NCBI GenBank assembly: GCA_003251535.1
Contig: QKFD01000130.1
Coordinates: 1 to 64,000 of the forward strand
Source: Chromatiales bacterium
Lineage (GTDB): Bacteria > Pseudomonadota > Gammaproteobacteria > Thiohalomonadales > Thiohalomonadaceae
Direction of reading: 5' to 3'
Length of the DNA stretch: 64,000 nt
Position 1 is the first letter of the stretch; each line of letters opens with the position of its first letter. A program made the position numbers and the translations under genes. The notes beneath the pieces are model-generated. The model was not told where the DNA came from, made no database searches, and saw only the letters and a list, made by a program, of their open reading frames with translations. Below are positions 28,646-38,351 of this stretch, piece after piece.

Positions 28646-28967
28646 AGGGAAGGAGCGGCTGTTGTGGTCAAGTGAAAACGGACAGCTGCCTACGCCGTAT
28701 GTAGTTCGCCCGACAACTCACCGGAACGGAGATGGCCCAGGCTGACTACCTGTGCTGCCCCATGCCGGGGTGAAGGGGATATCTCATCCGACCTCCAGGG
28801 AGGATAGAGGCCGCTATGGCTGACATGCGACCTCATGAAGTGGCGCCTATGCAAACACGACCCAGGTGACTGGCGGTGAGGGCATGGGGAGAGGAATGGC
28901 CTATCCCCACCATGGGCCGCCACGGCCGGCGGACATAAAAAGACCATTTGCCAAACAGGTTCAAAGC
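28646..28967. other. Intergenic region before the GspG-like gene
   Basis: A 322 bp stretch with no convincing gene. The GspG-like reading frame can be extended upstream into it from 28866, but that part (MTGGEGMGRGMAYPHHG) does not look like protein-coding sequence. No recognised RNA element was seen. Confidence 0.45.
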
Positions 28968-29513
28968 ATGAGTACGCGGTGGCTTTTGCTCGCTCTATTT
29001 TTCTTTGGCTCGGCGGCGGCCTCCGTGCGGCGGGCAGACATAGCCGATACGGAAGTGCAGTTAAACAACATCCATGAAGCCTTGCGCATGTATCAAGCGG
29101 ATTGCGGTACCTACCCCCTATCGGGCAGCTTTCCGGAAATATTATATTTTTCCGCAGGGGCGGCCTGTTGGGCTGGCCCTTACCTAACGGGGCCAAAGAC
29201 CTGGAAGAAGGGGCAGCCTTTGGTCGATGCCTGGAAGCAACCCATTTACTATCATATGGAGGGTGAGCGGGTGGTGCTGTGGTCCGCGGGCTGTGATGGC
29301 GTGAGTGGGACGGCTGATGATATTGTCCAGGGCAGCGCCGTCCCCTCCCGGCCAAGCAGGTGTGGAGATTCTGTCTGGCAATTTCTCTATTTCAATCGCG
29401 TCCCGCTATCGGGGTGGGTGGGGGCTATGTTTGTTGTGCTTCTTTTGGCCCGCGCCCGACATGGCAGGAGATCCCCCCTTGGAGCGAAGCCTTCGCCGCC
29501 AGAGGGGTTCTGA
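28968..29513 (+). CDS. GspG-like (type II secretion pseudopilin C-terminal domain) protein with signal peptide and C-terminal membrane segment
   Basis: A 181-residue protein from the ATG at 28968 (MSTRWLLLALFFFGSAAA). The middle part (about 25-125) resembles the C-terminal domain of major pseudopilins (T2SSG family): QLNNIHEALRMYQADCGTYPL, LVDAWKQPIYY and the calcium-loop-like SAGCDGVSGTADDI. The N terminus is an ordinary signal peptide; the prepilin peptidase site (Gly followed by Phe and Glu) and the long pilin helix are absent. Near the C terminus is a hydrophobic stretch (GWVGAMFVVLLLA) followed by basic residues, so the protein is probably anchored in the inner membrane with its pseudopilin-like domain outside. 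No secretion genes are nearby. The function is unknown. Confidence 0.75.
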   Translation: MSTRWLLLALFFFGSAAASVRRADIADTEVQLNNIHEALRMYQADCGTYPLSGSFPEILYFSAGAACWAGPYLTGPKTWKKGQPLVDAWKQPIYYHMEGERVVLWSAGCDGVSGTADDIVQGSAVPSRPSRCGDSVWQFLYFNRVPLSGWVGAMFVVLLLARARHGRRSPLGAKPSPPEGF

Positions 29514-29569
29514 GCGGGTTCTGAGGACAACCGCAAGATCTACGACTCGCCCCAAACCTTTGAGTGTAG

Positions 29570-29797
29570 CGCCGTGACTGCAATGGTCCCGCCATGCGGC
29601 GGGCGGCGCTGGCGGGATTCGGGCTCATCTACCTACCGGAGGATATGGTGCTGGCCGATGTGGCCGCTGGGCGCCTCGTGCGCGTACTGGAGGAGTGGTG
29701 CGAGCCTTTTGTGGGATACCACCTCTACTATCCTGATCGCCGCCACACATCGCGGGCCTTTGAGCTGGTGGTCGATGCGCTGCGTTACCGGGCGTAG
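29570..29797 (+). pseudogene. LysR-family regulator, C-terminal remnant
   Basis: The open frame from 29570 (after an in-frame TAG at 29567) encodes CNGPAMRRAALAGFGLIYLP, then EDMVLADVAAGRL, EWCEPFVGYHLYYP and AFELVVDALRYRA. This is the end of a LysR substrate-binding domain, about 75 of the usual 300 residues, with no DNA-binding domain upstream. The reading frame itself is undamaged, so the truncation seems recent. The cause may be the same rearrangement that assembled the TraB/GspG patch upstream. An internal ATG at 29594 could start a 67-residue peptide, but function is unlikely. Confidence 0.8.
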
Positions 29798-29815
29798 CGT
29801 AGAGCGTAGAGGGAG

Positions 29816-29840
29816 GGGTGGCCCCAGCGAGGGGCCACCC
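29816..29840. terminator. Hairpin between lysR remnant and mrp
   Basis: A perfect 10 bp stem (GGGTGGCCCC / GGGGCCACCC) with an AGCGA loop lies 6 bp beyond the mrp stop codon. There is no T tract, so it is a probable rather than certain terminator for the minus-strand mrp transcript. Confidence 0.6.
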
Positions 29841-29846
29841 GCGGGA

Positions 29847-30935
29847 TCACTCGATGGTGATCTTGGGGAAGCGGGCGCTGTAGTCCTTCGCCTTGAGGGA
29901 GAGGCGGGCCGCCACCCGACGGGCGATATCGCGGTAGATCTCGGCGAGCCGGGAGTCGGGCTGGGCCACCACGGTGGGCTTGCCGCTATCGGCCTCTTCA
30001 CGGATATGGATGTCGAGCGGTAGGGCGCCCAGGAAATCGACGTTGTACTGCTCCGCCATCGCCTGGCCACCGCCCTTGCCGAAGATGTGCTCCTCGTGAC
30101 CGCACTTGGAGCAGATGTGGATGGACATGTTCTCCACCACCCCCAGTACTGGCACCTCCACCTTCTCAAACATCTTGTACGCCTTGCGGGCGTCCAGCAG
30201 GGCGATATCCTGCGGCGTGGTGACGATCACCGCGCCGGAGACCGGCACCTTCTGCGCCAGGGTGAGCTGGGTGTCGCCGGTGCCCGGCGGCAGGTCGATT
30301 ACCAGGTAGTCCACCTCGCGCCAGTTGGTATCGTTGAGCAGCTGCTCCAGTGCCTGGGTCACCATGGGACCGCGCCAGATCATCGGCTGCTCCTCATCGA
30401 TGAGGTAGCCGATAGACATCGACTGGAGATCGTGGGCCAACACCGGCTCCAGGGTCTGGCCATCGGGGGAGTCGGGCCGGGTGCTGGCAACCCCCAGCAT
30501 CCGCGGCTGCGACGGGCCATAGATGTCGGCATCGAGGATACCCACGGTGGCCCCCTCCGCCGCCAGCGCCAGCGCCAGATTGACGGCCGTGGTGGATTTA
30601 CCCACCCCACCCTTGCCGGAGGCGATGGCGATGATGTTCTTCACCCCCTTGATGTGCTTGACCCCCTTCTGGGCCGCATGGGAGGCGATGCGGGTCTCCA
30701 CGCTGATCTCAGCGCTCGCTACGCCGGCCAGCTCCTCCACCAGCCCCTTCAGCGCCGCGGCGAGCTTCTCGCCATAGCCTTTGGCGGGGAAGCCGAGCTG
30801 CACACTGACCTTTACCTGGTCACCCTCTACCTGAATCCCCTTGATGAGCTGGGTGGAGACCAGATCCGCATCCAGATAGGGATCGATGTAGGACTTAAGC
30901 TTCTCTTCTACCTGCTGCTGGGTCACGCTCGACAT
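29847..30935 (-). CDS. mrp: Iron-sulfur cluster carrier protein Mrp/ApbC
   Basis: A 362-residue P-loop NTPase of the Mrp/ApbC/NBP35 family, a cytoplasmic scaffold or carrier that transfers [4Fe-4S] clusters to apoproteins. The N-terminal DUF59/MIP18-like domain covers about residues 5-90. The deviant Walker A motif SGKGGVGKST is at about residue 105, DADIYGPSQPRMLG follows, and the cluster-binding CxxC is in ICSKCGHEEHIFG (about residue 276). The ATG at 30935 was chosen because AGGAGGA precedes it; an in-frame extension upstream looks non-coding. It is divergent from metG, the common gammaproteobacterial arrangement. Confidence 0.96.
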   Translation of the reverse strand: MSSVTQQQVEEKLKSYIDPYLDADLVSTQLIKGIQVEGDQVKVSVQLGFPAKGYGEKLAAALKGLVEELAGVASAEISVETRIASHAAQKGVKHIKGVKNIIAIASGKGGVGKSTTAVNLALALAAEGATVGILDADIYGPSQPRMLGVASTRPDSPDGQTLEPVLAHDLQSMSIGYLIDEEQPMIWRGPMVTQALEQLLNDTNWREVDYLVIDLPPGTGDTQLTLAQKVPVSGAVIVTTPQDIALLDARKAYKMFEKVEVPVLGVVENMSIHICSKCGHEEHIFGKGGGQAMAEQYNVDFLGALPLDIHIREEADSGKPTVVAQPDSRLAEIYRDIARRVAARLSLKAKDYSARFPKITIE

Positions 30936-31122
30936 CACTTCCTCCTGTTTCGCCGGGTCGGACCCGGCCGGGAATGCCTGATAAAAGGGGTAAATTATTG
31001 CTAAGTAGGCGGCAGACCGCAAACTGTCAAGGATACCGCGCAGACCCAGATGGGTGGCAGGGAGATCCCCCAAGCTGCTACTTTATCCGCCCCGAAGCCC
31101 CTGACCCGCCACGGAATTCACC

Positions 31123-33216
31123 ATGACCGAGCCGAGACGCAAAATCCTGGTCACCAGCGCCCTGCCCTACGCCAATGGGCCAATCCACCTGGGCCACCTG
31201 GTGGAGTACATCCAGACCGACATATGGGTGCGCTTCCAGAAAATGCAAGGCAACCAGTGTTGGTATGTCTGCGCCGATGACACCCACGGCACCCCCATCA
31301 TGCTGCGGGCGGAGAAAGAGGGGATCACCCCCGAGGCGCTCATCGCCCGCGTCTGGGCCGAGCATAAGGCCGATTTCGACGGCTTCCTGGTGGGTTTTGA
31401 CAACTACTACTCCACCAACTCGGCGGAGACCCGCCACTACGCCGACGACATCTACACCAAGCTGCGGACGGCGGGGCTCATTGAGGTGCGCGCCATTGAG
31501 CAGTACTACGACCCGGTCAAGGAGATGTTCCTGCCGGATCGCTTTATCAAGGGTACCTGCCCCAAGTGCAAGGCGCCGGACCAGTATGGCGACGCCTGCG
31601 AGGTGTGCGGCACCACCTATCAGCCCACCGAGCTGATCGAGCCCTACTCCGCCGTCTCCGGTGCCACCCCGGTGCGGCGCGAGTCGGACCACCACTTCTT
31701 CACCCTGGGACGGTGTGCCGATTTCCTGAAGGAGTGGATCCGACCGCCGCAGGTGCAGCCGGAGGCCGCCAACAAGTTGAGCGAGTGGCTCGATGCCGGC
31801 CTCTCCGACTGGGATATCTCCCGGGATGCCCCCTACTTCGGCTTTGAGATCCCCGGTAGCCCCGGCAAGTACTACTACGTCTGGCTGGATGCCCCCATCG
31901 GCTACATGGGCAGCTTCCGCAACCTCTGTGACCGGGAGGGGCTGGAGTTTGATGCCTTCTGGGACAAGGGGCAGGCGGCCAGCGCAGGGACCGAGCTTTA
32001 CCACTTCATCGGCAAGGATATCCTCTACTTCCACGCCCTGTTCTGGCCGGCGGAGCTGGAGAGTGCCGGCTACCGCACCCCCACCGCGGTCTTCGCCCAC
32101 GGCTTCCTCACCGTCAACGGCCAGAAGATGTCCAAGTCCCGCGGCACCTTCATCACCGCATCGAGCTTCCGCGAGCACCTCAATCCGGAGTGGCTGCGCT
32201 ACTACTTCGCCGCCAAGCTGGGGGCCGGTATCGAGGATATCGACCTCAACCTGGAGGACTTTGTGGCGCGGGTCAATGCCGATCTCATCGGCAAGTACGT
32301 CAACATCGCTAGCCGCGCCGCCGGCTTCCTCACCAAGCGGTTTGAGGGCAAGCTCGCCAACGTGCTGAGCAGCGATGGTGACAGCCACATCGATCCGGTG
32401 CTCACCCAGCTGGTACACCGCCGCCACGACATCGAGCGGGCCTTTGAGGCACGCGAGTATGGCCGGGCCCTGCGCGAGGTGATGGCCGGGGCAGATGAGG
32501 TCAACGCCTACGTCGATAGCAAAAAGCCGTGGGAGATGGCCAAACAGGAGGGGCGTGAGGCGGAGTTGCAGCAGGTCTGCTCGGTACTCATCAACTGCTT
32601 CCGCCTGCTCACCCTCTACCTCAAGCCGGTGCTACCCAAGCTGGCGGGCGATGTGGAGGCGTTCCTCGCCATCGATCCGCTCACCTGGGAGGATGCCACC
32701 CGGCTGTTGCCGGAGGGCCACACCATCCGCCCCTATCAGCACCTGATGACCCGGGTAGATCCCAAGAGTATCGAGGCCCTGGTGGCCGCCAACACCCAGA
32801 ACATGGCACCGACCACCGATAGCCACTCCCAGGCGCGCCACCCGGAGAGACAGCAGCACGAGAGCCAAGCCAATATCGAGCCCATTGGCGAGACCATCGA
32901 CTACGACACCTTCGCCAAGGTGGACCTACGCATCGCCCGCATCGCCAAGGCGGAGTATGTGGAGGGGGCCGATAAGCTGCTGCGCCTCACCCTGGATCTG
33001 GGTGGCGAGAGCCGCAATGTCTTCGCCGGTATCCGCTCGGCCTACGAGCCGAGCCAGCTGGAGGGGCGACTCACGGTGATGGTGGCCAACCTCGCCCCGC
33101 GCAAGATGAAGTTCGGCCTCTCGGAGGGGATGGTGCTGGCCGCCGGCCCCGGGGGCAAAGATCTCTTCATCCTGAGCCCCGACAGCGGCGCCGAGCCGGG
33201 GATGCGGGTGAAGTAG
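31123..33216 (+). CDS. metG: Methionyl-tRNA synthetase
   Basis: A 697-residue class I aminoacyl-tRNA synthetase. The HIGH motif is HLGH (residues 22-25), the KMSKS motif is intact near residue 336, and the zinc knuckle [18 protein letters not shown] follows the family pattern. The C-terminal tRNA-binding OB-fold domain (about 590-697, [11 protein letters not shown]) is present, making this the long dimeric form as in E. coli. It charges tRNA-Met in the cytoplasm. It lies divergent to mrp with a 187 bp spacer. Confidence 0.98.
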   Translation: MTEPRRKILVTSALPYANGPIHLGHLVEYIQTDIWVRFQKMQGNQCWYVCADDTHGTPIMLRAEKEGITPEALIARVWAEHKADFDGFLVGFDNYYSTNSAETRHYADDIYTKLRTAGLIEVRAIEQYYDPVKEMFLPDRFIKGTCPKCKAPDQYGDACEVCGTTYQPTELIEPYSAVSGATPVRRESDHHFFTLGRCADFLKEWIRPPQVQPEAANKLSEWLDAGLSDWDISRDAPYFGFEIPGSPGKYYYVWLDAPIGYMGSFRNLCDREGLEFDAFWDKGQAASAGTELYHFIGKDILYFHALFWPAELESAGYRTPTAVFAHGFLTVNGQKMSKSRGTFITASSFREHLNPEWLRYYFAAKLGAGIEDIDLNLEDFVARVNADLIGKYVNIASRAAGFLTKRFEGKLANVLSSDGDSHIDPVLTQLVHRRHDIERAFEAREYGRALREVMAGADEVNAYVDSKKPWEMAKQEGREAELQQVCSVLINCFRLLTLYLKPVLPKLAGDVEAFLAIDPLTWEDATRLLPEGHTIRPYQHLMTRVDPKSIEALVAANTQNMAPTTDSHSQARHPERQQHESQANIEPIGETIDYDTFAKVDLRIARIAKAEYVEGADKLLRLTLDLGGESRNVFAGIRSAYEPSQLEGRLTVMVANLAPRKMKFGLSEGMVLAAGPGGKDLFILSPDSGAEPGMRVK

Positions 33217-33227
33217 TCCGACCCCAC

Positions 33228-33266
33228 GGAGCCCCCCAACGCCAGCGGCTGGCGTTGGGGGGCTCC
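33228..33266. terminator. Strong hairpin between metG and the convergent gene
   Basis: A perfect 18 bp stem with a CGG loop, starting 12 bp after the metG stop (arm GGAGCCCCCCAACGCCAG). It stands between convergent genes and has no T tract on either side; it could serve both directions. Confidence 0.75.
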
Positions 33267-33307
33267 CGAGGTGGCGGAGATCCGCCGACGGCGCTAGGGC
33301 GGGGCTG

Positions 33308-33688
33308 TCACTCCACGTAGCGCTTAAACTCGATGGGCCAGTAGTCACCCTGCTCCACCGCGGTGAGGGTAGCGGCGGTGAGGGGGAAGTTGAAGGTGAT
33401 GGACCAGATCATGGCATCGTCGCGCTCAAAATAGCACTCCAGCTCGATCTGGTAGGTCCGCTCCGCCACCCCCACGATGTTGACCGCACTGAGGACAAGC
33501 CCCCCCTCAAAGAGGGGACGGGATAGATCCACCACCTCCCCGAGATAGCGGCTGGCGATCTGCAACAGGAGGGGGCTGTCGGCGGCAGCCTTGTTGAACA
33601 CCCACTCATCTATCGGCAAGACCTCGCCCTGGAACGGCTCCAGGTGAATATCATGGCCCGCGTCATCGGTCTGCTCTAGATATCTCAT
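33308..33688 (-). CDS. Hypothetical protein of about 126 residues downstream of ptsP
   Basis: I do not recognise a family. The protein (MRYLEQTDDAGHDIHLEPF) is acidic, soluble-looking and compact, with beta-strand-like segments (RTYQIELECYFERDD, MIWSITFNFPL) and no signal peptide or membrane segment. It follows ptsP on the same strand. The ATG at 33688 gives the most protein-like N terminus; an ATG at 33727 next to AGGTGG, 14 bp past the ptsP stop, is an alternative. Lying in a run with ptsP and rppH suggests co-expression only. Confidence 0.65.
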   Translation of the reverse strand: MRYLEQTDDAGHDIHLEPFQGEVLPIDEWVFNKAAADSPLLLQIASRYLGEVVDLSRPLFEGGLVLSAVNIVGVAERTYQIELECYFERDDAMIWSITFNFPLTAATLTAVEQGDYWPIEFKRYVE

Positions 33689-33741
33689 ACGCCCCCGCGG
33701 CCCACCGTTGGGCGCCCTGCGCCCCATCACCACCTAACGCT

Positions 33742-36006
33742 CTACTTACCTGCCCGCACCAAACCACCCAGTCCGGCGTGCTCTAAGGCGGCGTTGAGGT
33801 GGGCGCGGATCTCGTGGGGGTCCTCCATATCCAGCACCTCGTGTAGCAGGCCGCGGGCGCGGTCAAAGCTGAAGGTGCGGATCACCCACTTGATACGGGG
33901 CAGGCTGGAGGCACTCATGGAGAGGGCATCCATACCGAGGCCGATCATCAAGATGGCGGCGGCCGGATCACCCGCCATCTCACCGCAGACCGAGACCGGC
34001 TTGCTGTAGTAGTGGGCCCCCGTCACCACATCGGAGATGGCGCGGATCACCGCCGGGTGGAGGGGATCGAAGATTTCGGCCACGTGGGGGTTGTTGCGAT
34101 CCACCGCCAACAGATACTGGGTGAGGTCGTTGGTGCCGATGGAGAGGAAATCGACCCGCCGCGCCAAGGCGGCCGCCTGGTAGACCGCCGAGGGCACCTC
34201 CACCATCACCCCCATGCGCGGCATCTTGATGGCCACCCCCTCCTCCCGCAGTTCGGCAAAGGCGCGGTGGACCAGCTCCAGCGCCTCATCCACCTCGGTG
34301 GTACGGCTCACCATCGGCAACAACAGGCTGAGGTTGTCTAAACCGGTACTCGACTTGAGCATGGCGCGGATCTGGAGCAGGAAGATCTCCGGGTGATCCA
34401 GGGTGATGCGAATACCCCGCCAACCGAGGAACGGGTTGTCCTCCTTGATGGGGAAGTAGGGCAGCGCCTTGTCGCCACCAATATCCAGGGTGCGCATGGT
34501 GACCGGCCGCGGGTGGAACTTCTCCAGCACCTGGCGGTAGACCTGGCGCTGCTCCTCCTCACCGGGGAAGCTGTCGCGCACCATGAAGGGGAATTCGGTG
34601 CGGTAGAGCCCCACCCCTTCGGCACCGCTATTGAGCGACGGCTGGATATCGGCCACCAGGCCGGTGTTGGCGTAGAGCGGGATGCGCCGCCCATCCGGCG
34701 TCTCCGCCGGGCGGTTCTTGAGCGCCTTCAGCTCCGCCGAGAGGGCCGCCTCCTCCTTCTGGAGGCGGACAAACTCCTTGCGGATATCGGCGGTCGGCTC
34801 GATGTAGACGCGGCCGCTATAGCCATCGGCGATCACCTCGCGGCCATCGAGCCGCCCGACCGGCAGGTCCTCCGCCCCCATCACCGCCGGCACCCCAAGG
34901 GCGCGGGAGAGGATGGCGACATGGGAGGTGCGCGAGCCGCGCACCGAGACCACACCGGTCAACCGCTTGGGCGGGACCTCCGCCAACATGGAGGCGGTGA
35001 TCTCCTCCCCCACCAGCACCGTGTGTTTGGGGAACTCGGTGCGGCTCTGGGTCCCCTCTTGCAGCCGTTGCAGGATGCGCCGACCGAGATCGCGGATATC
35101 CTCTGCGCGCTCCCGCAGGTAGGGGTCATCCATCGACTGGAAGATGCGCACATGCTCCAACACCGTATCGCGCAGGGCGGCCGGCGCCCAGCTGCCCGCC
35201 TGGATCCCGCTGACGGTGGCGGAGACTAGATTGTCCCCATCCAGCATCATCAGGTAGGCCTCAAACAGCGCCAGATCCCCCGCCGGCAGCAGCTCCGACA
35301 TGCGGTTGATCATCTCCCGCAGCTCGGTGCGCACCTCGCCCACCGCCGCCAGGAAGCGCGCCTCCTCCGCCACGGGGTCCTGACACTGGCGATCCGGCAC
35401 CGCCTCAACGGAGGCGTGGGGATGGACCACCACAGCGGTGCCGATGGCCACCCCCGGGGCGCCAGGTAACCCTTGGAGCGGTTTGCGTAGGTCGTGGCGC
35501 TGCTCCCGCAGGCCATCGATCCCCCCCACCGCATCGGCGTGGGCGATGGCCCCCGCCAGCTGCGAGGCGATGGTGACCAGGAAGTTGACGGCGTTGGTGT
35601 CGTAGGGGGTATCGGAGTGCTGCTGCACCACCAGCACCCCCATCACCGTGCGGTGGTGGATGATGGGGACACCGAGGAAGGCGTGATAGCGCTCCTCGCC
35701 GGTGGCGGGGAAGTAGCGGTAGCGGGGGTGGGCGGGGGCCTCGCCGAGGTTGACCAGCTCGGCCCGCTCGGCCACCAATCCGACCAGTCCCTCCTCGACA
35801 TTAAGGCGCACCTGGCGCACTGCTTCGTTGTTCAGCCCCTCGGTGGCCATTAGCACCAGTTGGCGCGCCTCGTGGTCCATGAGGTAGACGGAGCAGACGT
35901 CCACCTCCATCACCTGCTTGACGCGGCGCACGATGACGTTAAGTGCCTGATCAAGATCGGAGGCGGCATTCACCTCCTGAACGATGCGACGAAGGAGATC
36001 TAACAT
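33742..36006 (-). CDS. ptsP: Phosphoenolpyruvate-protein phosphotransferase PtsP (nitrogen PTS enzyme I)
   Basis: A 754-residue protein: an N-terminal GAF domain (about 1-165), then the PTS enzyme I body. The phosphorylated His is in RTSHVAILSRALGVPA (about residue 361), and the PEP-binding barrel ends with GTNDLTQYLLAVDRNNP and VCGEMAGDP. The GAF domain distinguishes PtsP of the nitrogen-related PTS from sugar PTS enzyme I. It starts the phosphorelay PtsP-NPr-EIIA(Ntr), which regulates potassium, nitrogen and stress responses. It lies 27 bp downstream of rppH, the usual gammaproteobacterial neighbour. Confidence 0.97.
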   Translation of the reverse strand: MLDLLRRIVQEVNAASDLDQALNVIVRRVKQVMEVDVCSVYLMDHEARQLVLMATEGLNNEAVRQVRLNVEEGLVGLVAERAELVNLGEAPAHPRYRYFPATGEERYHAFLGVPIIHHRTVMGVLVVQQHSDTPYDTNAVNFLVTIASQLAGAIAHADAVGGIDGLREQRHDLRKPLQGLPGAPGVAIGTAVVVHPHASVEAVPDRQCQDPVAEEARFLAAVGEVRTELREMINRMSELLPAGDLALFEAYLMMLDGDNLVSATVSGIQAGSWAPAALRDTVLEHVRIFQSMDDPYLRERAEDIRDLGRRILQRLQEGTQSRTEFPKHTVLVGEEITASMLAEVPPKRLTGVVSVRGSRTSHVAILSRALGVPAVMGAEDLPVGRLDGREVIADGYSGRVYIEPTADIRKEFVRLQKEEAALSAELKALKNRPAETPDGRRIPLYANTGLVADIQPSLNSGAEGVGLYRTEFPFMVRDSFPGEEEQRQVYRQVLEKFHPRPVTMRTLDIGGDKALPYFPIKEDNPFLGWRGIRITLDHPEIFLLQIRAMLKSSTGLDNLSLLLPMVSRTTEVDEALELVHRAFAELREEGVAIKMPRMGVMVEVPSAVYQAAALARRVDFLSIGTNDLTQYLLAVDRNNPHVAEIFDPLHPAVIRAISDVVTGAHYYSKPVSVCGEMAGDPAAAILMIGLGMDALSMSASSLPRIKWVIRTFSFDRARGLLHEVLDMEDPHEIRAHLNAALEHAGLGGLVRAGK

Positions 36007-36033
36007 GGGTACAGGGGGGTCGGGGGCCGCACC

Positions 36034-36528
36034 TCAGCGGTGCACGGCCTGGTCATCAGGAAAGAGTAGGGGAGCGAACTCAGTCAAGGCCCGCTCATAG
36101 ACCCGGCGCTTGAAGAAGACAATCTCCTCCAGTGGGCGCCAATAGTCCACCCAACGCCAAGAATCGAACTCAGGACGCTCGGAGAGATCCAGCCGCACGC
36201 GGCTATCGTGGGTGACCAGGCGCAGCATAAACCAGCACTGTTTTTGGCCAATACAGACCGGCTTACGGTGACGGCGGATGTAGCGCTTTGGCAGGTCATA
36301 GCGAAGCCACTCCCGGGTACGGCCGATGATCTCCACATCCTCGGGGCCTAACCCCACCTCCTCCTTGAGTTCTCGAAACAGCGCCTGTTCAGGGGTCTCG
36401 CAGGAGCGGATACCGCCCTGGGGAAATTGCCAGGAGCTTTGGCCAATACGACGGGCCCAAAGCAACATCCCATCCTGATTACTCAGGATAATACCGACAT
36501 TGGCCCGATAGCCCTCGCTGTCAATCAC
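36034..36528 (-). CDS. rppH: RNA pyrophosphohydrolase RppH
   Basis: A 164-residue Nudix hydrolase that removes pyrophosphate from the 5' end of mRNAs, triggering decay. The Nudix box is complete ([14 protein letters not shown] then RELKEEVGL), and the family start pattern (M/V)[16 protein letters not shown] is seen. I chose the GTG at 36528 because it aligns with the E. coli start and has TTGAGG nine bases upstream; an ATG at 36570 would add 14 residues absent from relatives. It is the first gene of an rppH-ptsP-hypothetical run. Confidence 0.96.
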   Translation of the reverse strand: MIDSEGYRANVGIILSNQDGMLLWARRIGQSSWQFPQGGIRSCETPEQALFRELKEEVGLGPEDVEIIGRTREWLRYDLPKRYIRRHRKPVCIGQKQCWFMLRLVTHDSRVRLDLSERPEFDSWRWVDYWRPLEEIVFFKRRVYERALTEFAPLLFPDDQAVHR

Positions 36529-36669
36529 TGTGGTGAGCCTCAAGCTCGCATATCTTTTGAATTCTTCCATATTGCGACGGAGCGGGCAAATCTGTCCCGG
36601 ATTTCACGTTGACAGCTAACCCGTTATCATGACGGCCCTTTTTCCCCACTTCGGCACGAGAACAGCCCC

Positions 36670-37323
36670 TTGACCCTGGCCCTTTTTGACCTCGATAACA
36701 CCCTCTTGGCCGGCGACAGCGACTACCTCTGGGGCCGCTTTCTGGTCTCCCGCGGCATCGTCGATCCCATCTACTACGAGCGGGAAAACCAGCGCTTTTA
36801 TGACGAATACAAGGCGGGCGAACTGGACATCTATGAGTTCCTCGCCTTCAGCTTGCGCCCCCTTGCGCAGCACGACCTGGCCACCCTCTCGGCCTGGCGG
36901 GAGCAGTTCATTGAGGAGCGGATCCTGCCCCTCGTCACCCCGGCGGCACGGGAGCTGGTGGCCCAACACCGGACCCAAGGCCACCGACTGGTGATCATCA
37001 CCGCCACCAACCGCTTCGTCACCGAGCCCATCGCCGAGCTGTTGGGGGTAGACGAACTCATCGCCACCGATCCAGAGCTGGTCAACGGCCGCTACAGTGG
37101 TCAGGTGGCCGGCACCCCCTGCTTCCGCGAGGGCAAGGTGACGCGACTCCAGGCGTGGCTCACCGCCCATGGCGAGCACCTGGAGGGGAGCTGGTTCTAT
37201 AGCGACTCCCACAACGACCTGCCGCTCCTGGAGCTGGTGGATCACCCGGTGGCCGTCGATCCCGACGACACCCTGGCCGACCATGCCAGTCTGCGCAGCT
37301 GGCCCATCATCTCGCTGCGGTAA
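36670..37323 (+). CDS. HAD-superfamily (IB) phosphatase, SerB-like
   Basis: A 217-residue cytoplasmic HAD hydrolase with the nucleophile motif FDLDNTLLAGDSD at residues 6-18, motif II ITATN and motif III SDSHNDLPLLE. The size and helical cap match the HAD-IB phosphatases often annotated as phosphoserine phosphatase-like or histidinol-phosphatase-like; the substrate cannot be read from the sequence. The start is a TTG at 36670, chosen because the nucleophile motif follows directly. A consensus TTGACA lies at 36609-36614 but a well-spaced -10 is not clear. It is divergent from rppH. Confidence 0.88.
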   Translation: MTLALFDLDNTLLAGDSDYLWGRFLVSRGIVDPIYYERENQRFYDEYKAGELDIYEFLAFSLRPLAQHDLATLSAWREQFIEERILPLVTPAARELVAQHRTQGHRLVIITATNRFVTEPIAELLGVDELIATDPELVNGRYSGQVAGTPCFREGKVTRLQAWLTAHGEHLEGSWFYSDSHNDLPLLELVDHPVAVDPDDTLADHASLRSWPIISLR

Positions 37324-37373
37324 CCGCCCATGGGTCACGGCCGCACCGCCCGCCACTGCGGCCCCCTAGCGCC

Positions 37374-38351
37374 GTGACCCCCGCCTCGACAAGCGCGCCG
37401 TTACTGCTGCCGCTCCTGCTACTGGTTGCCAGCGCCAGCATCGCCCTGGCACTGGGCTACGGCAGTGTGCCGCTCTCGCTCCCCGAGCTGTGGCAGGGGC
37501 TGACGGGGGGCGATCCGCTGGCCCACAGCCTGGTGCTGGAGCTACGCCTACCGCGCGCCCTGACCGCCTTTGCGGTGGGTGGGCTGCTGGCCCTGGCCGG
37601 GGCGCTGATGCAGGTGCTGCTGGGCAATCCCCTGGCCGATCCCTATGTGCTGGGGATCTCCGGTGGGGCGGCGGTGGGGGCGCTGCTACTCCTGCTGCTG
37701 GGGGCGGCTGGGGTGTGGCCCGGGAGTGGCGCCCTGGTTGGGGCGCTGCTGGCCACCCTGCTGGTGTTTGGGCTCGCCCGAGGGCGTGGCGCTTGGCAAC
37801 CGGAGCGCCTGCTGCTCACCGGGGTGGTGCTGGCCTCCGGCTTCGGGGCGCTGGTCAATCTACTACTGGCCCTCGCCCCGCCGGGGCGGTTGCCGGGGAT
37901 GGTCTTCTGGCTGTTGGGGGATCTCAGTCGGGCCAGCGCCCCCCTCCCCGCGCTTGGACTACTCCTGCTAGGGCTGCTACTGGCGCTGGCGGTGGCGCGC
38001 CAGCTCGATCTCCTCACTCTGGGTGATCTGCGGGCCGGCGCCCTGGGGGTAGCGGTGACACCGTTACGCCTCCACCTCTACTTCACCGCGGCCCTGCTGA
38101 CCGCCGGGGCGGTGACCCTCGGCGGCGGTATCGGCTTTGTCGGTCTGGTGGTACCCCACGCGGTGCGGCGCTTTACCGGCCTCGACCACCGGCGCCTACT
38201 CCCCGCCACCGCCCTGGCCGGCGGCGCCCTGCTGACCGTTGCCGACACCCTCGCCCGCACCCTGCTCGCCCCCGCCCAGCTACCGGTGGGGGTGCTGACC
38301 GCCTTCATCGGCGTACCCCTCTTCCTCTGGCTGTTGGGACGCCGGGCATGA
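37374..38351 (+). CDS. FecCD/BtuC-type ABC transporter permease
   Basis: A 325-residue, very hydrophobic permease with many transmembrane helices and the family motifs RLPRALTAFAVGGLLALAGA, LGNPLADPYVLGISGGAA and GGIGFVGLVVPHAVR. It belongs to importers of vitamin B12, haem or ferric siderophores (BtuC, HmuU, FecCD). It overlaps the ATPase gene by 4 bp (ATGA). The start is a GTG at 37374 without a good ribosome-binding site. No periplasmic binding protein or TonB receptor is nearby, and no cobalamin riboswitch is evident in the 50 bp upstream, so the substrate stays open. Confidence 0.93.
   Translation: MTPASTSAPLLLPLLLLVASASIALALGYGSVPLSLPELWQGLTGGDPLAHSLVLELRLPRALTAFAVGGLLALAGALMQVLLGNPLADPYVLGISGGAAVGALLLLLLGAAGVWPGSGALVGALLATLLVFGLARGRGAWQPERLLLTGVVLASGFGALVNLLLALAPPGRLPGMVFWLLGDLSRASAPLPALGLLLLGLLLALAVARQLDLLTLGDLRAGALGVAVTPLRLHLYFTAALLTAGAVTLGGGIGFVGLVVPHAVRRFTGLDHRRLLPATALAGGALLTVADTLARTLLAPAQLPVGVLTAFIGVPLFLWLLGRRA

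Noticed and set aside
28750-28900. Possible c-di-GMP riboswitch before the GspG-like gene
   Set aside because: A GCAAAC stretch recalls the GEMM motif, but the remaining conserved bases and paired elements of the consensus could not be found.
37324-37373. Cobalamin riboswitch before the FecCD/BtuC-like gene
   Set aside because: The spacer is only 50 bp and contains no B12-box-like sequence.
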